A stretch of 64,000 nt of DNA from Ascarosepion bandense. Taxonomy: Eukaryota; Mollusca; Cephalopoda; Sepiida; Sepiidae. The DNA lies in NCBI GenBank assembly GCA_037127315.1, contig JBBBDQ010001918.1, forward strand, positions 2,578,501 through 2,642,500, given 5' to 3'. The notes below the pieces were generated by a model. The model made no database searches. It was given only the letters and a program-made list of their open reading frames with translations, and was not told the origin of the DNA. Shown piece by piece: positions 32,440 through 42,284 of the stretch. A program made the position numbers and the translations under genes. Position 1 is the first letter of the stretch. Each line of letters opens with the position of its first letter.

Positions 32440-33487
32440 AATAAAAACAAGATTTACATTTAGTAGGTTCTGTAGAAATGCAAAACAGAAGCCAAGAACC
32501 AACTATTGCGGCAAAAAATATGAAAAAGACAGTCAAGGATAAGGCTCTTGAACAGATGAAACAACGCTGGTAAGACAAACCTCTGCATGGCCAATATCCA
32601 GAACGTGCCAATAAATCCAATGTTGATAAAGTTAATACTCATCGACGGTTACACGCATCTGGTTTAAAGTCTGAGACTGAAGGCTTTATTCTTGCAGCGC
32701 AAGACCAAAGCCTTTTCACTAGGAGACTTCAGGCAAATATTATACATAATAATGTCGATCCAAAATTCAGTTTCTGTGATAAATACCAAGAAACAATAGA
32801 CCATCTAATCTCAGGAGGTTCTGTACTTGCCCCAAATGAATATAAAAACCGTCACGATAGAGTGGGGCAATATTTACATTGGACAATGTTCAAACGCCAT
32901 GGAAAATATGTAAACAAACACTGGTATGAACATCACCCATCACCGGTTACAGAAATAGAAGATGTCACCATTCTATGGGGTTACACCATCTACACAGACA
33001 GGAAAATTGAAGCAAATAAACCGGACATTATTGTTAAAAACCAGAAAGAAAAAAATTGCCTAATCATTGATATGACTTGTCCATCGGATTGTAACATAGC
33101 AACCAAGCAATTCGAAAACCTGTCAAAATATAAAGACCCGGAAATTGAAATAGAAAAAAAATGTGGAAACTGAAAACAAGAATCGTGCCAGTGATAGTAG
33201 GTGCACTTGGAATGATAAAAAATGGAACAAAACAACACACTGAAAGAATCCCTGGAAACCCCAGCTTAAGAGATATACAAAAAATTGTCTTGTTAAGTAC
33301 AGCCCCCACACTAAGGAGAACTTTGTCTATGTAACGCTAGAGATGTTAGGGGAGATAGAAAAAACACGAAATTGAGCCATAACAACACACCACCTGCCTT
33401 CGTTCTCCTCGCAGACTTGGTAGGTAGTGCGACCATAGCAGAAATAAAAATATGATGAAAATGACAACATAATAATAAATAAATAAA
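32440..33487 (+). pseudogene. RLE-type LINE 3' fragment B
   Basis: A frame open from 32574 to 33173, extended upstream past a stop at 32571, encodes LEQMKQRW, SETEGFILAAQDQSLFTRR, then a zinc-knuckle region reading FCDKYQETIDHLISGG, RHDRVGQYLHW, and the endonuclease motifs KPDIIV and LIIDMTCPSDCN, followed by LSKYKDPEIEIEK. This order (CCHC knuckle, PD..D, KY) is that of R2-like LINEs. At least one zinc-binding Cys is missing and an extra A in the run at about 33158 breaks the frame before MWKLKTRIVPVIVGALGM...ILRR-like ending (33165-33335). The 3' UTR matches fragment A. Confidence 0.85.
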
Positions 33488-33650
33488 TACAAAAGACGAT
33501 GGCTTGCGTTCATATAATTTGTGATTGTGAAGTTATAATTGAGTGTGCCCAGTGGGACCAAACTGTACACTACCTCCACTCGACAATTTGAAAGCAGCCG
33601 AACATTAAAAATCAAAGACATATGAATACGATCCATCAACTTAAACAGAT
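33488..33650. other. Spacer between LINE fragments
   Basis: Unassigned sequence between fragment B's UTR and fragment C. It may be upstream coding sequence of C in decayed form. Confidence 0.35.
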
Positions 33651-34313
33651 GAAGATACTATTCTCTGGGACAAGTCAGCCCAAACTGATAAAGAAATGAA
33701 AGCCAACAGACGTTATATTATTAAAAAAAGTCAAGAAATAAAGAACGTGTGTGCGTATCGATTTGCCTCTCCTCGCCGCATGAAATACCTCCCCTAATAA
33801 GTACAGAACAACTCTTTAAATACAACGATCTACAAATAAAACTTTGAGAGGATGTGAAGCATTAAGTCCACAGCAAAACCAATGGCAACAGGTGCTCTAT
33901 GTTTGGTCTACACAGGGATGAAAACTAGACCAATATCAGACAGTTAAGTGCCATACGTGATACACGCTTTGGGCGATCATGTCTCGAAAGAGACATGACT
34001 GACTGAGTAGGAGATTATCCCACAGCAGGTTACCATTGCTTTCTGCGGTAAACTGGTTGCCAGTCAATGCTATAGAAACCAATCTGTCCTATTATTTAAC
34101 CAATAACTAGATGGAAGAAACGGATTAATACCTTTCCAATGAGTATCTGTACGTAAGTGAATGTCGTAAATTCAACTGGAATTCGAACTCGGCTAGCCGA
34201 TTTGTCGTTCCGAGTCGATATCCACTGCACCACAACGAATCTCCGGAAAACGGCCAGGAGACAGTTCACTTCGACACCGCTCTTATATTAAGGAGTGGTT
34301 TAGCCATCAAATA
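33651..34313 (+). pseudogene. RLE-type LINE fragment C, interrupted by an S1 SINE
   Basis: DTILWDKSAQTDKEMKANRR then YIIKKSQEIKNVCAYRF aligns with the fragment B endonuclease region, with PD replaced by RY and the second Asp lost. PMATGALCLVYTGMKT (about 33885-33925) aligns with VPVIVGALGMIKNGT. An S1 SINE (33936-34240) cuts it, after which the ending (CTCTTATATTAAGGAGTGG, 34270-34313) resumes and matches fragment D. Catalytically dead. Confidence 0.65.
33936..34240 (-). mobile_element. S1 SINE inserted in LINE fragment C
   Basis: Full-length minus copy, from CAGTTAAGTGCCATACGTGA to the head TATCCACTGCACCACAACG. It separates the two halves of fragment C, so it is younger than that LINE. Confidence 0.9.
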
Positions 34314-34344
34314 AGTTCATATTACGCTCTCATGATAGCTCCAA

Positions 34345-34823
34345 GTCCAAGGAATGGACTTGGCTCCATGAGTGTACAAAGCATGATGAGCCAAGCGAAA
34401 AAATCCCTAATCGCAGACTTGATATAGTAGGGAATAGTAAAAAAGAAAAAAAAAAGACTTACCTGCTCATCGAAATGTCACTCCCCACCGAAAGAAATAA
34501 AGACAAAAACAAAAAAAAATTCTGCATTTAAAATTCTGGAAGCAGAAACTGAGTGAAGGAAGAGCACGAAAACCACAAGAATACCAGTGGTAATGTGTAC
34601 ACTCGGTCTAGACATGAAAGGGGATTGAAAAATACACCAAAAAACATCAACAGTGCCAACATCGAGATCAATTTTGAAGAGCTTGATTCTCGTCTCATAC
34701 CAGAGTTAAGCTCAAATTTTAAAACAAGAAAAGGATGGAAATCTAGGCCAAGACACAACGGCAAGAAGACAGTCCACCTCAACACCACTCTTATATTAAG
34801 GGGTGGTCTAGCCATCAAATAAG
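34345..34823 (+). pseudogene. RLE-type LINE fragment D (divergent subfamily)
   Basis: WTWLHECTKHDEPSEK, NRRLDIVGNSKKEKKKTYLL and IEMSLPTERN align with the PDIIVKNQKE..LLIDM.CP region of fragments A and B. After stops, PVVMCTLGLDMKG aligns with PVIVGALGMIKNG, and the end TTLILRGGLAIK corresponds to AHILRRTLSI. Asp-Ile is retained while the preceding Pro is lost. It shares its ending (GTCCACCTCAACACCACTC) with fragment C, so C and D belong to one subfamily, distinct from A and B. Confidence 0.65.
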
Positions 34824-34855
34824 ATTATTACACTCTCAACTTTCATGGCTCCTGC

Positions 34856-35312
34856 TCGGATGAGCTTAAGTCACTGATGCCTCCTCAACAGGTGTTTACC
34901 CGTGCAACCAGACTGGCAACTGGGTCCCACCCATTCACAGTCAGGTTAGCCAAATGCAGACGACAATTCTACTCCTGCAGCTTCCTCTCTCGCACTTCCC
35001 GCCTGTGGAACTCACTCCCGTATTCTTGCTTTCCTGACGGCTACGACCTCCAGAAATTTAAATGCAAAGTTAATACTCATCTACTAACCACTGGACTCTA
35101 GCTCTCTCCCCTCCCCTGTATAATCTTCACTTTCTCTCCGCCCATGTACCTGTCATTGCACCTGCTTTCTCAGCTTTCTATTGTTCCTTTCTAACTAGCT
35201 TGTACTCCTCACTCATTTCTAATTAATCTTTTTACATTTATGTAATCCCCTGCACATCAGTGGCGTTTCTGCCTTGCTCGGGGTGAAATGATTAAAAAAA
35301 AAAAAAAAAAAA
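34856..35312 (+). pseudogene. CR1/Jockey-like LINE, RT C-terminus and 3' UTR
   Basis: MPPQQVFTRATRLATGSH, FYSCSFLSRTSRLWNSLPY and LQKFKCKVNTHLL form the C-terminus with a stop at 35101. The UTR ends CCCCTGCACATCAGTGGCG, CCTTGCTCGGGGTGAAATGA and an A-run (35292-35312). This is the best-preserved link between this LINE's coding end and the T-family tail. Confidence 0.85.
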
Positions 35313-35454
35313 ATAGCTCCAAGTCCAAGGAATGGACTCGGCTCAAATTAGTAAACAAAGTAGGTTATTAAGAACCCCCCCCCCCAAAAAAAAAACATTT
35401 TGACTACTTCTACTCCAACATTCAGCTTCATTAAGACCATTCCTTCATGTATTG

Positions 35455-35775
35455 GTTCGTCAGTTAATTGCCATGCGTGATACTCGAAAGAGACATGATT
35501 GACTGGGTAGAAGATTTTCTCGCAGTAAGTTGACGTTACTTTCTGCGGTAGACTGGTTGCCACCTAATGCTGTCGAACACAATCTTTCCTGCTATTTAAC
35601 CCACAAATGGAGGGAGAAGAGACGGATTGATACCTTCCCCCAGGTATTGTGGTTTTGTTACATTCAGTTACGCGCAAATACTCCTAAGTGAATGCAAATA
35701 ATTCAACTGGAATTCGAACTCGACTCTCCAATTTTTCGTTCGGAGCCCATATCCACTGCACCACCCGCACGAAAA
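35455..35775 (-). mobile_element. S1 SINE, nearly full length
   Basis: CAGTTAATTGCCATGCGTGA to the head ATATCCACTGCACCACCCG. A short deletion lies in the hairpin region, and an extra TTGTGGTTTTGTTA segment interrupts the body near 35648. Confidence 0.85.
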
Positions 35776-35929
35776 GCTGAACAAACAAAAAATCCCTAAT
35801 CACACATCCTCCAACCACACAAATAAACAGAATGTGAACGCATGCGCACTTAAACGTTTTTGTAAAGCGATCTGCACAATGCACTTGCTTGCGCAATTAC
35901 GCATGTACATAGCATTCTGTAAATATACA

Positions 35930-35947
35930 TTCACACACACACACACG

Positions 35948-35978
<31 letters not shown>
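35930..35978. repeat. (CA)n / (TA)n microsatellite
   Basis: ACACAC with one CG step, then ATATAT. Confidence 0.95.
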
Positions 35979-35980
<2 letters not shown>

Positions 35981-36209
35981 GAACAAATAAACGCACACAA
36001 AACATACGTATTATCCCGTATACAGCATTAAACAAAACCCTGAACTCCACGCAGTGCAAAGGAAGGTTCAGTTGTGGACATGCATGAGCACGTGACATTC
36101 ATAGTGTCACGTGACAGCCCGAATCGCCCGAGCATGTCGGGCTATGATCACTATTGTCTAACATTGTCTCCCGCCATCCATCTTTGTCAGACTCATAAAA
36201 AAATAACCC

Positions 36210-36211
<2 letters not shown>

Positions 36212-36251
<40 letters not shown>

Positions 36252-36272
36252 ACTCACTCACACACACACACC
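36212..36272. repeat. (CT)n then (CACT)n then (CA)n
   Basis: Compound dinucleotide tract. Frames through it are artefacts. Confidence 0.95.
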
Positions 36273-36728
36273 AATATAAATGGATTTCTTATTTGGACTT
36301 TTTCCACGCCTCACTTACTGATCCCTCTCCCCATCATTTTTTAGGTCTTTTATACTCCCTCCCACCATACCTTCTGTTTTCTTATTATTTATTTATTTAG
36401 TGGTGCATGGGGTGAACCGGAGGAGGAGTTTAAAGCGTCCACTCCTCGCCATATCTTTCTCGCTTATGAGCACACGTGCAGCAAGGCATACGTTGTGAGA
36501 GGAGGTCGATGATGATTTAATAAAATTCGCTTTAAAACAAGCAACTTTATATAGATGGTTTAGCGGAGCCTCGCAAACCTTGTGGAGTTAGTACATTTAG
36601 GTACTGGTAAAATCTGTCAAGTCATAACTATGTGAAGGATGACTAAACCGTTCTGCGGATAATAGTGACGTTAGAACACAATGTGGCCTCGAAAACGGAT
36701 CTCCTCAGAAATGAGAACACCGTCATTA
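36273..36728. other. No gene recognised
   Basis: Mixed sequence without recognisable domain or repeat match. Confidence 0.4.
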
Positions 36729-37030
36729 TATCAGTCAGTTAAGTGCCATGCGTCATACACGCGTTGGGCGATCATGTCTCGAAAGAGACATGACTGACTA
36801 GACAGAAGATTATCCCGCAGTAGGTTGCCATTACTTTCTGCAGTAGACTGGTTGCCAACTAGGGCTATAGAACCCAATCTGTCCTATTATTTGACTCATA
36901 GCTAGAGGGAGAAGAGATGTATTATATTATTACGTAGTAATTAATGGGGAATCAGTTTATTACTTCATAACAATAAAAAACCGATCCCCCACTTTATGAC
37001 CAGTAGACGCCTTAATCATGATTCCTATTC
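36729..37030 (-). mobile_element. S1 SINE variant with alternative body
   Basis: Starts like S1 (CAGTTAAGTGCCATGCGTCA) but after TATTTGACTCATAGCTAGAG continues with GAAGAGATGTATTATATTAT and CCGATCCCCCAC, the same replacement as the tandem units at 15.28-15.87 kb. It abuts a normal truncated S1. Confidence 0.8.
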
Positions 37031-37220
37031 AGTCAGTCAGTTAAACGTCATACGTGATACACGCTTTGGGCGATGATGTTTCGAAATAGACATGACTGAC
37101 TGGGCATAAAATTTTCCCATAGTAGGTTGCCATTAATTTCTTCGCTAAACTGGTTGACAACCAAGGTTACAGAACCTAATCTGTCCCGTTATTTAACCCA
37201 CAGCTAAAGGGAAGAGACGA
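37030..37220 (-). mobile_element. S1 SINE, head-truncated
   Basis: Runs from CAGTCAGTCAGTTAAACGTC to AACCCACAGCTAAAGGGAAG, then breaks into an inverted copy. Confidence 0.8.
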
Positions 37221-37440
37221 AGAGATCCTTGAGTGTATTATGAATCTGTTTCTTCTTCCTCTAGCTATGGGTTAAATATTTGTGCAGATTTGGTACTATA
37301 ACCTTGGTTGGTATCCAGTCTACCACGGAAAGTAATGGCAACGTACTACGTGAAAATATTTTGCCCAGTGAGTCATGTCACTTCAAGACATGATCGCCCA
37401 AGCGTATATCGTGTATGGCACTTAACTGTCTGATTCTCTT
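37221..37440 (+). mobile_element. S1 SINE, inverted relative to its neighbour
   Basis: CTAGCTATGGGTTAAATA to GTATGGCACTTAACTGTCTG. Together with 37030-37220 it makes a near-palindrome of SINE bodies whose heads are missing at the junction. Confidence 0.8.
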
Positions 37441-37850
37441 AAAATGATATTTGAACAATACGGTATTCTCTCTTTATATATTGTTCTAGATTAAACACAA
37501 CTAACCAATAATTCTTCTCCGTCAACTAGTGTTTTGAGAAAACCAACACTGTATATCAGTTTAAATGTATCTGACAAAAAATATGTATACATGTAGGCTT
37601 GATGACCACAACATTATCAAGACATCTTACACACCATTTGTCGGATACAAATTCTATTGCACAACATCTTAAAACGCATTTCTGTCCACCGTCAAAATGA
37701 GCAAAATAAATATCGACAACACCAATAAACGTCACCATGTAAATAAGGAAAAAAACTTTAAATTTTCGAGGCCCGCTATACCAAAATTCAACAAAATTTA
37801 TTACAAATATAGCCTCAACATATTAAAATGCATATTACATTTATATACTA
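37441..37850. other. AT-rich DNA related to 28.5 kb
   Basis: Diverged partner of the 28.5-28.83 kb segment. No gene recognised. Confidence 0.4.
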
Positions 37851-37851
37851 A

Positions 37852-38388
37852 CTAGCAGTATAGCCGGGCGTTGTTCGGGTGTAATGACAGCTTTAAAACT
37901 AATCCATGGTCATGGAGTTCAGACTCTTTGGACGTTGGCAAGAAAGACTAAAAAGCAATAGTTGTTTCCAGTTAAAGCGAAACCGTAGACTGAAAGAAAA
38001 ATGAAGGGATGTAAGTCAAATTTTGATTTCCTGGTATTGATATCAAATAAGATTTTTTCGTCGGAAACTGAATTATATATATATATTATTGATTTTCTGC
38101 ACTATTGTAAGAACTGCAACCTTGAAACTTCTGAATATCGTTTCTTATGTCTTTGTCTATGAGTGCATCAAATTTGATTAAAATCGGACCACTCCTTCTA
38201 TAACCCGAGTTTTTCGATTATCGATTTTCGATATTTATCGGGGATACCTCGACACAAAACCTAGCTAAGAACACTTGCAGACGCTTATAGTACAACTGTG
38301 TAAATTTTCCAGAAAATCGGTTCAGCCGTTTCGGAGTCTATAGATAGCGGACACACACACACTGTTTCATTTATAAATAAGCTATAGA
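37852..38388 (-). mobile_element. Non-autonomous Helitron-like element, copy H4 (internally deleted)
   Basis: 3' hairpin with a mismatch (CCCGAACAACGCCCGG) and CTAG at 37852, 5' end at about 38388. About 170 bp are missing around 38070 compared with H2/H3, at the position of the TA run. Confidence 0.65.
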
Positions 38389-38670
38389 TGCCATTTTATA
38401 TTTCTACCAATTCCCGGTCAGTTCCCTTATACTGAAACGCTTGTTTTGTAAAAAGTCTATGACTATAACAGTTAAAAATGTTAAAATACTAAAATAATTA
38501 TAACAGAGCACGTTTCACGCTTGTTTAAAAATCACTATGAAAACGGAACGCAGATTAAAATAAATAGCATAACTACACAAACACATGTTTAAGTGTATCT
38601 TTGATTTTATCGCAGTTACAATGGCATATTTTCTCTTTATAATTTAGTCCTGAAGATGATCTTAGAACAG
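38389..38670. other. No gene recognised
   Basis: AT-rich DNA between H4 and the next SINE. CCTGAAGATGATCTTAG at 38650 resembles CCTGAAAATGATCTTGG at 28803. Confidence 0.4.
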
Positions 38671-38671
38671 A

Positions 38672-38968
38672 TTGAAACTCAGTCTGTTAAGTGCCATACG
38701 TGATACACGCTTTGAGCGATCATGTCTTGAAAGAGACATGACTGACAGAAGGTTATCCCGCAGTAGATTGCCATTGCTATCTGTGGTAGAGTGATAGCGA
38801 GCCAAGACTACAGAACCCAATCTACCCTATTATTTAACCCAAAACTGGAGGGAAGAGACGGATTAATACCTTTCCCAAGGGTATTTGGACGTAAGTGAAA
38901 ACAAGGAATTCAACTGGAATTCGAGGTCATCTCCTCGATTTTTCGTTCTGAGTCGATATCCACGACGC
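38672..38968 (-). mobile_element. S1 SINE
   Basis: GTTAAGTGCCATACGTGATA to the head GTCGATATCCACGACGCACA. A small deletion lies after the hairpin. Confidence 0.85.
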
Positions 38969-39690
38969 ACATCCAGATGGAAAGTACTTGGGTTAAAAAA
39001 AATATTACGCCGCCTTCCTTGTATTTAATCTCAAGTAACTAATTAAAACAATCAATGTAGCAATAAGTACAAAGACACAATATGTCTATATTATTTAACA
39101 AAACACACACACACACACACACACAAAGTCCGTGTGCACTTTAAAATCGCAAATACAAATAAAGTTATAAAGTTTTTTAAAGTGTACATGAACTTTATGG
39201 ACACCCTGTATATATATATATATATATATATATGAGTGAGAGAGACAGAAAAAAGATACAGTCAAACAGAAAACATAGATGATACATTGAAATTCATCCT
39301 TGATAAAAGCTGAGATTATGGCCGAAAGAGTAAATTATATAAAAATTGTCTGAATGATTTTTGTTCTGAAAAGAAAAAAAAATGAAAATAATACGAAAAA
39401 TTATATAAAAAAATTTAACCGAACTATCTTGTTTGTCACTTTAAACGAAACTTGCGCGCATATATATATATATATATATAACAATTTTGTTATCTCCATT
39501 TTCGATATGTTTTGTCGACGAATCGACATCAGAAAAATAATTTTATAGTCAAACAAAATTTAATTTCCTTTATGTTCACTGTAAAGCTTTTTTAAAATGA
39601 GATTTTAAAAAAAAAGGCAATATTTCCATTAACCACACCACGCAGAACGATTACTTCGCTACTTAATCTCAATGTAAAAACAATCACGTC
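38969..39690. other. AT-rich DNA with microsatellites
   Basis: (CA)n at 39105-39124 and (TA)n at 39210-39232 and 39460-39480. 39345-39460 resembles the inverse of 60730-60840 (AAACGAAACTTG / AATGAAACTTG and flanking), so it is an unclassified dispersed repeat. Confidence 0.45.
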
Positions 39691-39691
39691 T

Positions 39692-39985
39692 ATTGAACAG
39701 GTGAAGAGGTCCATCCCTTGTTCCTTGTTTAGGATATGGTTTCCGGCTTTCTCTTTTCCAATCTTTTCATAATTTTCTTTTTTTTTCAATTGGAGTAGAT
39801 AGACTAAACTATCGCCCGGTTCACACTCCACCCACGTCTATTGAACAGGTGAAGAGGCTCACCCCTTGTTCCTTGTTTAGGATATGGTCTCCGGCTTTCT
39901 CTTTTCCAATCTTTTCTTTCCTATGTAGCTCCCTGCGCTTCAGTGGCGTTACCACCTTGCTCGGGGTGATATGAATAAAAAAAAT
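39692..39985 (+). mobile_element. LINE-tail (T family), two units with 3' end
   Basis: Two module units (CTATTGAACAGGTGAAGAGG at 39692 and 39838) are separated by TCAATTGGAGTAGATAGACT. The second runs on to CCCTGCGCTTCAGTGGCGTT, ACCTTGCTCGGGGTGATATG and AATAAAAAAA. This is the same tail as the CR1/Jockey-like LINE. Confidence 0.85.
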
Positions 39986-40069
39986 AAAAAATCTTAACTT
40001 GCAATAATGCAAGTGACAGATTAAAAAAACACTGTTGATTATTTACGGTTCATTTAATTTTTTTTTTTA

Positions 40070-40275
40070 ATTTTTTTTAAATCATATCACCCCGATCAAG
40101 GTGGTAACGCCACTGATGTGCAGGGGGCTACGCAAGAGTGAAAAGATTTGGAAAAGAGAAAGCCGGAAACCACATCCTAAACAGGGAACAAGGGATGAGC
40201 CTCTACACTTGTACAATAGACGTGGTTGGAGTGTCAACCGGGCGATAGTTTAGTCTATCTAATCCAATTGAAAAA
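40070..40275 (-). mobile_element. LINE-tail (T family)
   Basis: Single unit with the conserved end at 40080 and module up to CTATCTAATCCAATTG. Opposite orientation to the neighbouring copy at 39.7 kb. Confidence 0.85.
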
Positions 40276-40379
40276 AATAAAAAATAAAAAATAAATGATG
40301 TCCTGTATATTGTTTTCGTCATGTGGCAATAATTGTAAATAAAATGAAGTCCCCGCCTTAAAAAAAATTACCAAGTAGT

Positions 40380-40800
40380 ATTGACCGGTTCATTCTCCTT
40401 CCCGTTTTTTTTTTTAATAGAACTAGAGGTTTATTCCTTGTTTCCTGTTTCTTCTCTTAAAATTCTCCCATTCTCTTTAATTTCTGACTTCGTGGCATTA
40501 TCGCCATGAATGGGGTGAATTGGTTACAAAGATGTAAGTCTCTCAAACTAGCGCCTAGAGCCTTAAAACAAACAAACAAACAAACATAAAAGAACTTGGC
40601 CCGCATAACCCTTGGTATTATTGTTAACGACTCCCTGGTCTTTTGAACTGAAGAAGAGGTATATCCCTTGTCCCCTGTTTTGGATTTTGTCTCCCGTTCC
40701 TTCCCTTATGGTCTTTTCATTCCCCTCCCCTCTCATGCGGTTTTGTAGCATTTTAGCTTTGCTAGGGGTGGAATGGTTCTAAAATAATGTTCTCTGAATA
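40380..40800 (+). repeat. Two diverged LINE-tail copies
   Basis: 40385-40545 and 40630-40790 keep the module order (GAGGTTTATTCCTTGTTTCC; GAGGTATATCCCTTGTCCCC) and end in CATGAATGGGGTGAATTGG and GCTAGGGGTGGAATGG, which are old forms of the LINE 3' end. Confidence 0.6.
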
Positions 40801-40818
40801 TCGATGTCTTAGACTAGT

Positions 40819-41415
40819 TTGTCTTTGCAACTATTTTCTATAAGTTTGGGCTTTGAGGGAAATTTTTCACACTTAATATTTATATCTTGTTCAGTTATAA
40901 ATCTACCATTCGTCCGTGCATTGAATACTGCTGCCTATTCATCCCGAGTTTCTCGACAAAGAAGGATCTGCTATTTAATCAATCCTGACCTGGCATCTCG
41001 ATTGAAGTCACTTTCTCATTGACGTGACGTGGCTTCCCTGTCTTCTTTACAAATATTTTCATAGCAACTGCTTCAACGAGCTTTTTCCCTGGTGCCCCGA
41101 CCCCCTGAATTTAAGGGTGCTACCAGATTGGCATCTGCTTTTACTGTTGAAATAGTTAAATGTAACCGCTACTTCATTTCGAACAGTTTCTTTTCTCGCA
41201 CTTCCCGCCTGTGGAACTCACTTCCGTTTATTTCCCTGATAGTTACAACATGCAAAAATTTAAATGCAACGCGAATCGTCATCTTCTATCATCTTGAATG
41301 CCGTTCATCTTTTATTCTTTCTTCAATTTCCCCTGTACTCAGGGTTTTCTCTCACTGTAAACCCCTGCTTAAAAGTGGGGGTCCCGCCCTGCCTGGTGGG
41401 GGATATAATTAAACA
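40819..41415 (+). pseudogene. CR1/Jockey-like LINE RT C-terminal region, long fragment
   Basis: Recognisable pieces: LPFVRALNTAAY (decayed from the region before the C-terminus), LINPDLASRLKSLSH, then after a frameshift GATRLASAFTVEIVK, SRTSRLWNSLPF and LNATRIVIFYHL. The 3' UTR ends CCCGCCCTGCCTGGTGGGGG at about 41400. This extends about 250 bp further 5' than the other fragments. Frameshifted and nonfunctional. Confidence 0.7.
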
Positions 41416-41559
41416 AAAACTCTATTTCAGATTAATGGTGAGAAACTGACAACTAAACGGAAGACTCAAAAACAGTTTAAAAATGGTGTTTAAATCAACT
41501 GGCCGAAGTAGAATCTAAAAAGAGCATAAACTTTTTAACATTTTATATTTAACATTCTT

Positions 41560-42058
41560 CCTCTTCATCTATGTGCCTTGTCCTTTCAGGACGTAGGCGA
41601 TCATGACCTTTCACGTCTCCTTATCCCTGGTGGCTCTTAGCACGCTTTCCCCTGTAACACTCCGCAACTTCCGTTCTGTCATCCACTTGATCAGGCCCTT
41701 CAAATCTGTTATCCCCTGTTTTCCTGTTTTTTCCCTCTATCTGGCCTGTTAGTATCAGGTTCTCCAAGCCCTCCTTCCTCATTGCATGTCCCAGGAACTT
41801 CACTTGTCTCTTCCTGACGCTCAACATTAATTTCCTTTTCGTTTCTATTCTTTCCAGCACCTCAACATTGCTCACATGCTCGGTCCATGATATCCGCAGC
41901 ATCCTTCTGTGGAACCACTTTTCAGTTGCTTTAAGTTTTCCCTTCTTCTTTGATGATATTGTCCAACATTCGCTACCATATTGAAGAACTGGTATCACAT
42001 AGCAATCCAGTACTCTCCTCTTTGTTTCTAGTGAAAGTTTCCTGTGTCTAGTCTTTAC
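41560..42058 (-). pseudogene. APE-type (RTE-like) LINE RT C-terminal fragment
   Basis: The 125-codon frame (41621-41998) reads LQYGSECWTISSKKKGKLKA, WFHRRMLRISWTEHVSN, ETKRKLMLSVRKRQVKFLGH and MRKEGLENLILTGQIEGK. These are the thumb/C-terminal motifs of a LINE reverse transcriptase annotated in many invertebrates. Upstream sequence (42000-42058) continues to the KTRHRKLSLETKRRVLDCY-like region. The catalytic domain is not included. Confidence 0.8.
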
Positions 42059-42067
42059 AAAAAAAAA

Positions 42068-42250
42068 ATCCTAGTAGCCGCGTAGCTGATTGGTTAAAAA
42101 ATTACCGTTCTGATCATGATACCCTGGTTCGAATTTCACCATGATCGATTTGTGAGGAATGTGACTTATTGATTTTATCGGTCTAATCGTACAGCACATT
42201 TTGAAAGCGCCTTGAACCAATATCAACAGTTGACCTAAGCCTTGTGAGTA
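42068..42250 (+). mobile_element. tRNA-derived SINE (third family)
   Basis: CGCGTAGCTGATTGGTTAAA is an A box, and CCTGGTTCGAATTTCACC a B box 45 bp further on. The body (GAAAGCGCCTTGAACC) has no tail repeat that I recognise. It separates two LINE fragments of one family that point away from each other. Confidence 0.65.
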
Positions 42251-42284
42251 AAATCGAGTAGAAGAAACTGCCCGGAAGACGTCG

